Origin: Pseudomonadota bacterium
GTDB taxonomy: Bacteria; Pseudomonadota; Alphaproteobacteria; Rhizobiales; Rhizobiaceae
Direction of reading: 5' to 3'
DNA: 5,467 nucleotides
Assembly (NCBI GenBank): GCA_023428515.1
Contig: JAEYXI010000361.1
Span: 1-5,467 of the forward strand
Each line of letters starts with the position of its first letter. Position 1 is the first letter of the stretch. The notes beneath the pieces are model-generated. The model was not told the origin of the DNA and made no database searches. It saw nothing but the letters and a program-made list of their open reading frames with translations. Shown here one piece after another: positions 1 to 4,130 of this stretch. The position numbers were made by a program, and so were the translations under genes.

Positions 1-277
1 CAACCGTCTTTTGCGGGACGGGCTTTCCCGCCACCGGCTTTGGAGGGACGGGCCGTTCGGCCGCCTTGGCCGCAGGCTTCGCGGCGGGCGGCCTCTCGGC
101 CTTTGTCGTTGCAGCCACCGGTTTCGAAGGCCGGGGCCTTGCCTCGGCGCTGCGCTCGAACCGTGTCGGCACGCGCTCCGGCGGGCGCGGCTTCTTCATG
201 TCCTCGTGCACCACCCAAACCCCGGCCGCGATTGCGCCGAGAATCAGCCATCTGAATTTTGGAAGCGCCAGAGCCAT
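1..277 (-). CDS. Hypothetical membrane-anchored Pro/Ala/Lys-rich protein (N-terminal part)
   Basis: Reading leftward from an ATG at 277-275, the frame stays open for 92 codons to the window edge, so the C-terminus is missing. The protein opens MALALPKFRW and continues with a hydrophobic stretch (about residues 10-23, LILGAIAAGVWVV) that would act as a single membrane anchor or uncleaved signal. It is followed by a low-complexity region rich in Pro, Ala, Lys and Arg with KPV/ERP-type repeats (about residues 28-92). Such regions often span the periplasm or link an anchor to a C-terminal domain, but no domain is visible here. The ATG is the only in-frame start before the reductase stop, and no clear Shine-Dalgarno precedes it. 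It lies 43 bases downstream of the reductase with no obvious terminator between, so co-transcription is possible. I do not recognise the family. The open frame and protein-like composition support a real gene; function is unknown. Confidence 0.6.
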   Translation of the reverse strand, partial: MALALPKFRWLILGAIAAGVWVVHEDMKKPRPPERVPTRFERSAEARPRPSKPVAATTKAERPPAAKPAAKAAERPVPPKPVAGKPVPQKTV

Positions 278-320
278 GCCCGGAGCATGACCGCAAGACT
301 TTAAAACCGGGTTGACGGGA

Positions 321-1571
321 TCAGGCCGCCGGCGCGTTCTGCCTAGCCTGCCAGTCGGCGAGCGCGGCTTTCAACGCGTCGCTGCCTGCCGCCGTCGTCG
401 CCGCATCGGGCGAAAAGCCCATGCCCATCATCTTGCGGCCAAGCATATGGTCCGCCGGGCGATTGACCGATTCGATGCCGATCAGCCGACCGCCGGCATA
501 GTGGAAGATCGAGAATTTGTTGTCGGCGGGCTCGCCCAACATGATTTGCCTGTCGCTGCCGCCGGTCAGCCCGACCATCTGCAGCTTCATGTCGCCAATG
601 TCCGACCAGAACCAGGGCACCGCCAGGTAGGGATCAGAATGTCCGGTGATGGTGTGCGCGGCGAGTTTTGCCTGGTCGGTCGCGTTCTGCACCGATTCGA
701 GCCTGACATCGCCGCCGGTGAACCAGTGCCGGTAGCTCGCCGCGTCGCCGATGGCGAGCACGTCGGGCGCCGAACTGCGCATCTGCGCGTCGACGCGGAT
801 GCCGTTCGCGGTCTCGATGCCCGCGGCTGCGGCGAGTTCGGCATTGGGCACGACGCCGATGCCGACAACAAGCATTTTTGCAGGGATGCGCTCGCCGGCG
901 GAGGTGACGACCGCGCTGACATGGCCGCCCTCGCCTTCGATCCGGCTGACGACCGTGTTGAGAAGCAGCCGTACGCCCGACTGGGCAAGCCGGCCGGCGA
1001 CATGCGCCGAGATTGCCGGTGCAAGCGCGCGCGCAAGCAGGCGCTCCTGAGCTTCCACGACGGTGACGCGCCGCCCGCCTGCCGCGAGCGTCGCGGCGAT
1101 CTCCAGCCCGATGAAGCCGCCGCCGAGGATGACGACGTCCTCGCAGGTCGCGGCAAGCGTCCGGATCGTGCGCGCGTCGGCGACCGAACGCAGCGACAAC
1201 ACGCCGGCAAGCGGTCCGCCCTCGATGGGCAGCATACGCGGCCGCGAGCCGGTGGCGAAGATTGCCTTGTCGAAGGAGAGATCGCTTCCCGATGCGAGCT
1301 TCAGGCGCTTCGCGGCCGGGTCGAGGCTTTCGACGCTCTCACCGAGCAGCAGGTCGATCGACGCGCCGGAATAGAAGGCTTCGGCGCGCAGGATCTGCGG
1401 CTTTGCCTCGGCGTCCTTGATGAAGGTCTTGGACAGCGGCGGCTTATGATAGGGGAGTTCGGCCTCGTCGCCGATCAGCAGGATGCGGCCGCCGAAACCT
1501 TCGTCGCGCAGGCTCGCGGCGGCCTGCACGCCACCGTGTCCCGCTCCAATGATGACGACGCCGTTGCTCAT
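321..1571 (-). CDS. FAD-dependent NAD(H) oxidoreductase, ferredoxin/rubredoxin reductase type
   Basis: A complete 416-residue flavoprotein, close to the usual ~400-residue length of the BphA4/putidaredoxin-reductase class, which passes electrons from NADH through FAD to small [2Fe-2S] proteins in the cytoplasm. Visible motifs: the N-terminal FAD Rossmann GxGxxG (G9-A-G11-H-G13-G14), the family motif KPPLSK at 43-48, ATGSRPR at 106-112, the second (NAD) Rossmann at G150-x-G152-x-x-G155 followed by E157, the FAD-contacting IGDAA at 274-278, RLESVQNATDQA at 290-301, and PWFWSD at 319-324 opening the reductase C-terminal domain. The acidic E173 after the second beta strand (VVE) favours NADH over NADPH. 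The start is the ATG at 1571-1569; an AGGA lies about 12 bases upstream. Divergent from the iron operon and sharing its intergenic region with the Irr box. The partner protein is not shown by sequence; Bfd is a candidate by context only. Confidence 0.93.
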   Translation of the reverse strand: MSNGVVIIGAGHGGVQAAASLRDEGFGGRILLIGDEAELPYHKPPLSKTFIKDAEAKPQILRAEAFYSGASIDLLLGESVESLDPAAKRLKLASGSDLSFDKAIFATGSRPRMLPIEGGPLAGVLSLRSVADARTIRTLAATCEDVVILGGGFIGLEIAATLAAGGRRVTVVEAQERLLARALAPAISAHVAGRLAQSGVRLLLNTVVSRIEGEGGHVSAVVTSAGERIPAKMLVVGIGVVPNAELAAAAGIETANGIRVDAQMRSSAPDVLAIGDAASYRHWFTGGDVRLESVQNATDQAKLAAHTITGHSDPYLAVPWFWSDIGDMKLQMVGLTGGSDRQIMLGEPADNKFSIFHYAGGRLIGIESVNRPADHMLGRKMMGMGFSPDAATTAAGSDALKAALADWQARQNAPAA

Positions 1572-1706
1572 GGCTGTTCCGGTTCCTGCCTAGCATTGCC
1601 GTGCCTGCGGAAACTGTCCGCGAGCGGCGCGAAAGGGCGCGTTCGGGTCGCATCCGGCACGGCCGCCTGTCAAGATGGTGTCTTGAGGGCATAAACATGA
1701 CCGTTC

Positions 1707-1729
1707 TAGTTTAGAATAGTTCTAAACTA
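1707..1729. promoter_or_regulatory. Irr box (iron control element)
   Basis: A perfect inverted repeat with left arm TAGTTTAGAA (1707-1716), spacer TAG and right arm TTCTAAACTA (1720-1729). The inner part matches the known rhizobial Irr operator pattern TTTAGAA-N3-TTCTAAA exactly. Irr is the Fur-family regulator of Rhizobiales that responds to iron through heme and typically controls iron-storage, heme and iron-uptake genes. The box lies 250 bases before the irpA start and 135 bases before the divergent reductase start, so it could act on either or both. Upstream location relative to the best promoter candidate leaves open whether Irr activates or represses here. Confidence 0.88.
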
Positions 1730-1760
1730 TTGATTGAATTAGCCTTTTCTTCGAAATTCA

Positions 1761-1789
1761 TTGACTCTGGGGGGCTGCAGGGCCTAATC
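1761..1789 (+). promoter_or_regulatory. Candidate sigma70-like promoter for the irpA operon
   Basis: TTGACT at 1761-1766 and CTAATC at 1784-1789 are separated by 17 bases, resembling the alphaproteobacterial housekeeping pattern. Transcription would begin near 1796 and give a leader of about 185 bases before irpA. The Irr box centre (1718) would then lie near -78. The -10 match is mediocre; an alternative is TTGAGG at 1683-1688 with a -10 overlapping the left part of the Irr box, which would fit direct repression. Confidence 0.3.
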
Positions 1790-1967
1790 AGCCTGTGCCT
1801 TGGGGCATTTCCCTTTGATGTATGGGCCTTGAACCCGTTCGATTGGAGGAATTCTGGTGGTTTTCCCATTCGATCCGCTTGGCGCGGAGCGCCAGCATGG
1901 CGTGAGGGGCTGCGCTGCCGGTCCTGCATGGACGATTTTCAGGCGCCGATGCGCGCATTTTTTCATT

Positions 1968-1973
1968 GAGGAG
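1968..1973 (+). promoter_or_regulatory. Ribosome binding site that fixes the irpA start
   Basis: GAGGAG lies 6 bases before the ATG at 1980. It decides the start against an in-frame GTG at 1857, because only the 1980 start places the hydrophobic signal peptide at the N-terminus. Confidence 0.85.
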
Positions 1974-1979
1974 AGAAAG

Positions 1980-3284
1980 ATGAACCGAGTCAAAGGTTTG
2001 ACCGGAGGCTTGACGGGTATGAGGGTGTTGCTGGCCGCGACCGGCGTCCTGACGGTGGCCATGGCGTTGCCGGCTGCCGCCGAGACCGATCCCAAGGCGG
2101 TGATCGCCACCTATGCCGACATCGCGCTTGCCGAATATGAGGACGCGCTGACCACCGCCAAGGCGCTCGACGTCGCGGCGGACGCGCTGATTGCCAGCCC
2201 GTCGGCCGAGACGCTCGCCGCGGCGCGCGAGGCCTGGAAGGCTGCCCGCATCCCCTACCAGCAGACAGAGGTCTACCGTTTCGGCAATGCCATCGTCGAT
2301 GATTGGGAAGGCCGCGTGAACGCCTGGCCGCTGGACGAGGGATTGATCGACTATGTCGACCAGGCCTACGGCACGGAATCGGACGAGAACACGCTTTATA
2401 CCGCCAATGTGATCGCCAACCCTGAGATCGAGATCAACGGCGAAAAAGTCGACGCGGCCAAGATCACGCCGGAATTCCTGTCCGGCACGCTGCAGGAAGC
2501 CGGCGACATCGAGGCCAACGTCGCCACCGGCTACCACGCCGTCGAGTTCCTGCTCTGGGGCCAGGACCTGAACGGCACCGGACCAGGCGCCGGCAATCGT
2601 CCCCACACCGACTTCGACAAGGCGAACTGCACGGGCGGCAATTGCGAACGCCGCGCCGAATATCTCGCTGCCGCCACCGACCTGCTGGTCGCGGATCTCG
2701 AGGAGATGGTCGCCAACTGGGGAGCCGACGGCGAAGCGCGCAAGGGCTTGGTCGAGGGCGATCCGAAGGCCGGCATCTCGACCATCCTCACCGGCATGGG
2801 CTCGCTTTCCTATGGCGAGCTCGCCGGCGAGCGCATGAAGCTCGGCCTGCTGCTGCACGATCCCGAGGAGGAGCACGACTGCTTCTCGGACAACACCCAC
2901 ATCTCGCATCTCTACGACGCGGTCGGCATCCGCAACGTCTATCACGGCAGCTATACCCGCGTTGACGGCTCCAAGGTCGAGGGTCCTTCGGTTTCCGACC
3001 TCGTCAAGGAAGCGGATGCCGGCATCGACACCGAACTGTCCGGCAAGCTCGACGTCACGGTGAAGGCGATGGAGGCGATCCAGGCGCGCGCCGTGGGCGG
3101 CGAGGCCTACGACCAGCAGATCGGCGAAGGGAATGCGGAGGGCAACGCGGCCGTGCAGGCGGCGATCGACGGGCTGGTCGACCAGACCAAGTCGATCGAG
3201 CGCGCGGTCGCGGCGCTGAAGCTCGACGCCATCGCGTTCGAGGGTTCCGACAGCTTGGATTCCCCTGACAAGGTGTTCCAGTAA
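1980..3284 (+). CDS. irpA: Imelysin-family iron-regulated periplasmic protein IrpA
   Basis: A 434-residue protein of the imelysin (Pfam Peptidase_M75) family, COG3487/IrpA branch. A Sec signal peptide is visible: charged start with hydrophobic core at about 14-30 and an A-A-A site before E35, so the mature protein is periplasmic. The family HxxE metal-site motif is GYHAVE (H186, E189). Other IrpA-typical blocks are VYRFGNAIVDDWEGRVNAWPLDEG (97-121), ANCTGGNCERR (215-225, cysteines 217 and 222) and EEEHDCFSDNTH (296-307, C301). Family knowledge: cyanobacterial IrpA is iron-regulated and needed in iron limitation, and EfeO shares this fold; peptidase activity is doubtful and an iron-binding or uptake role is preferred. 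The start is set by GAGGAG at 1968. It leads the operon downstream of the Irr box, with 59 bases and two stem-loops before bfd. Identification is firm; the exact chemistry is not. Confidence 0.93.
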   Translation: MNRVKGLTGGLTGMRVLLAATGVLTVAMALPAAAETDPKAVIATYADIALAEYEDALTTAKALDVAADALIASPSAETLAAAREAWKAARIPYQQTEVYRFGNAIVDDWEGRVNAWPLDEGLIDYVDQAYGTESDENTLYTANVIANPEIEINGEKVDAAKITPEFLSGTLQEAGDIEANVATGYHAVEFLLWGQDLNGTGPGAGNRPHTDFDKANCTGGNCERRAEYLAAATDLLVADLEEMVANWGADGEARKGLVEGDPKAGISTILTGMGSLSYGELAGERMKLGLLLHDPEEEHDCFSDNTHISHLYDAVGIRNVYHGSYTRVDGSKVEGPSVSDLVKEADAGIDTELSGKLDVTVKAMEAIQARAVGGEAYDQQIGEGNAEGNAAVQAAIDGLVDQTKSIERAVAALKLDAIAFEGSDSLDSPDKVFQ

Positions 3285-3289
3285 CACCT
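3271..3289 (+). promoter_or_regulatory. Stem-loop spanning the irpA stop codon
   Basis: AGGTGTT (3271-3277) and AACACCT (3283-3289) form a perfect 7-base-pair stem with loop CCAGT. The irpA stop TAA (3282-3284) lies in the loop and the start of the 3' arm. No T-run follows, so it is not a standard terminator. It is more likely to affect message end protection or termination of translation, if it acts at all. Confidence 0.45.
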
Positions 3290-3301
3290 AAATAACAGCC
3301 A

Positions 3302-3324
3302 GACGGCGCGGGGAACGCGCCGTC
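3302..3324 (+). promoter_or_regulatory. Strong intercistronic stem-loop between irpA and bfd
   Basis: GACGGCGCG (3302-3310) and CGCGCCGTC (3316-3324) make a perfect 9-base-pair GC-rich stem with loop GGGAA. It ends 19 bases before the bfd ATG. The next bases are not a T-run (TTTT occurs only at 3338-3341), so full Rho-independent termination is unlikely. Partial attenuation or protection of the irpA message is plausible. The 7-base direct repeat CAGCCAG occurs on both sides (3296-3302 and 3324-3330), overlapping the stem by one base each. Confidence 0.55.
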
Positions 3325-3343
3325 AGCCAGCCCAGAGTTTTAG

Positions 3344-3655
3344 ATGCTTATCTGTCACTGCAACCTGATAACCGAGAAGGAGATCGAGGAGACGATCATC
3401 CAGCTGCTCGAGAAGGACCCCTGGCAGCTCATCGTGCCGGCGAAGGTCTACCATACCCTGCAGAAGCGGGGTCGCTGTTGCGGCTGCTTCCCAAATGTGG
3501 TGGAAACGATCATTCGGGTCACCGAGCATTACCACTCCGGCTCGGAGGCGAGCGGAGCGGATGTCGTTTCACACCTAGACCGCGTGCGTGGACTGCGGTC
3601 TGAATTTGGGAGCAGAAGCCATGAAAGGCGAAAAGCAGGTAATCGAGCGGCTTAA
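3344..3655 (+). CDS. bfd: Bacterioferritin-associated [2Fe-2S] ferredoxin, Bfd-like
   Basis: A 103-residue protein with the four-cysteine BFD-type [2Fe-2S] pattern: C4-x-C6 in MLICHCN and C45-x-x-C48 in GRCCGCFP. Bfd docks on bacterioferritin and feeds electrons to its heme, reducing the ferric core so iron can leave the shell; it acts in the cytoplasm. The ATG is certain because an in-frame TAG sits directly before it; AGAG at 3334-3337 is a weak ribosome site. Compared with E. coli Bfd (64 residues, C4, C6, C38, C41), the segment between cysteine pairs is 38 rather than 31 residues, and there is a basic C-terminal tail (about 62-103). A fifth cysteine, C46, lies inside the second pair. The last 35 bases overlap the start of bfr, suggesting translational coupling. 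The adjacency to bfr makes the Bfd role strong. The tail could be real or partly the result of a missing earlier stop. Confidence 0.88.
   Translation: MLICHCNLITEKEIEETIIQLLEKDPWQLIVPAKVYHTLQKRGRCCGCFPNVVETIIRVTEHYHSGSEASGADVVSHLDRVRGLRSEFGSRSHERRKAGNRAA
3608..3612 (+). promoter_or_regulatory. Ribosome binding site for bfr inside bfd
   Basis: GGGAG lies 8 bases before the ATG at 3621. It supports that start over the in-frame GTG at 3588, which would add 11 residues not found before the canonical MKG opening of bacterioferritins. Confidence 0.75.
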
Positions 3656-4118
3656 CGAGGCGCTGTTCCTGGAGTTGGGCGCCGTCAACCAGTATTGGGT
3701 ACACTTCAGGTTGCTGGAAGACTGGGGCTACACCAAGCTGGCGAAGAAGGAGCGGGCGGAATCGATCGAGGAAATGCACCACGCCGACAAGCTCGTGGCG
3801 CGCATCATCTTCCTCGAGGGACATCCCAACCTGCAGTCGGTGGCGCCGTTGCGCATCGGCCAGAACGTCAAGGAAGTGCTGGAATCCGACCTTGCCGGCG
3901 AATACGACGCCCGCACGGCCTACAAGAAGTCCCGCGACGTCTGTTACGAAGCGGGTGACTATGTGAGCATGAAGCTGTTCGAAGAACTCTTGGCGGACGA
4001 GGAAGGCCATATCGACTTCCTCGAGACCCAGCTCGACCTGCTGGCCTCGATCGGCGAGGCCAAGTACGGCCAGCTCAATGCCGATTCGGCCAACGAAGCC
4101 GAGGTCGGAGACCACTAG
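3621..4118 (+). CDS. bfr: Bacterioferritin, heme-containing iron-storage protein
   Basis: A complete 165-residue bacterioferritin (E. coli Bfr has 158). It aligns without gaps through the core, so ligands can be read directly: ferroxidase di-iron residues E18, E51, H54, E94, E127 and H130 are all present, with the conserved Y25 and the heme-ligating M52 (EEMHHAD, 50-56). Bfr assembles into a 24-subunit cytoplasmic shell with up to 12 hemes between subunit pairs, oxidises Fe(II) at the di-iron site and stores Fe(III) mineral. The [15 protein letters not shown] opening matches the family and GGGAG at 3608 supports this start. It overlaps the end of bfd by 35 bases and is followed after 12 bases by the di-heme gene. 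Two positions known to matter for Bfd docking in Pseudomonas BfrB (L68, E81) are H68 and Q81 here. Irr control from 1707 is expected if the operon is transcribed as one unit. Confidence 0.97.
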   Translation: MKGEKQVIERLNEALFLELGAVNQYWVHFRLLEDWGYTKLAKKERAESIEEMHHADKLVARIIFLEGHPNLQSVAPLRIGQNVKEVLESDLAGEYDARTAYKKSRDVCYEAGDYVSMKLFEELLADEEGHIDFLETQLDLLASIGEAKYGQLNADSANEAEVGDH

Positions 4119-4130
4119 GATCATGAACTC

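Larger units (their letters stand above)
1572..1979. other. Divergent intergenic regulatory region between reductase and irpA
   Basis: This 408-base gap separates the divergent starts of the reductase and irpA. Its AT-rich core (about 1690-1765) contrasts with the GC-rich flanks and holds the Irr box. On the reductase side, minus-strand TTGACA at 1673-1668 matches a -35 hexamer, but the sequence 17 bases on (CGACCC) is a poor -10, so no promoter is called there. On the irpA side about 190 bases of leader follow the candidate promoter. It contains small inverted repeats: TGGCGC/GCGCCA at 1880-1894, overlapping CGCCA/TGGCG at 1890-1902 (mutually exclusive pairings), and GTCC/GGAC at 1921-1933. 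Frames in the leader are open by chance of composition; I see no supported gene. Confidence 0.7.

Noticed and set aside
1598..1663. 8-base inverted repeat GCCGTGCC / GGCACGGC in the reductase leader
   Set aside because: The arms are 50 bases apart in GC-rich sequence and could easily arise by chance; no other sign of a structured leader.
1645..1673. Reductase promoter with TTGACA on the minus strand
   Set aside because: The -35 is perfect but the expected -10 position reads CGACCC; not enough to annotate.
1943..1963. Intrinsic terminator in the irpA leader (GC hairpin followed by TTTTTT)
   Set aside because: The only stem, GCGC/GCGC with loop CGAT, is four base pairs and is separated from the T-run by three bases; too weak to call.
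1730..1969. Possible 79-codon upstream reading frame ending at the irpA ribosome site
   Set aside because: It begins with TTG without a ribosome site, overlaps the promoter candidate, and has no protein-like features beyond composition.
1857..1979. N-terminal extension of irpA from GTG 1857 with GGAGG upstream
   Set aside because: It would bury the signal peptide 41 residues into the protein. GAGGAG at 1968 with ATG 1980 gives a standard exported protein. The site is kept only as a note in the leader finding.
1788..3287. Long open frame on the minus strand opposite irpA (and similar ones at 3519-4955 minus and 312-1694 plus)
   Set aside because: They mirror strongly supported genes with clear family motifs on the other strand. 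Long antisense frames are common where third positions are GC-rich, and their translations show no recognisable domains.
3588..3620. Earlier GTG start for bfr adding 11 residues
   Set aside because: The canonical MKG opening and the GGGAG site both point to 3621; with that start E18, E51, M52, H54, E94, E127 and H130 carry standard bacterioferritin numbering.
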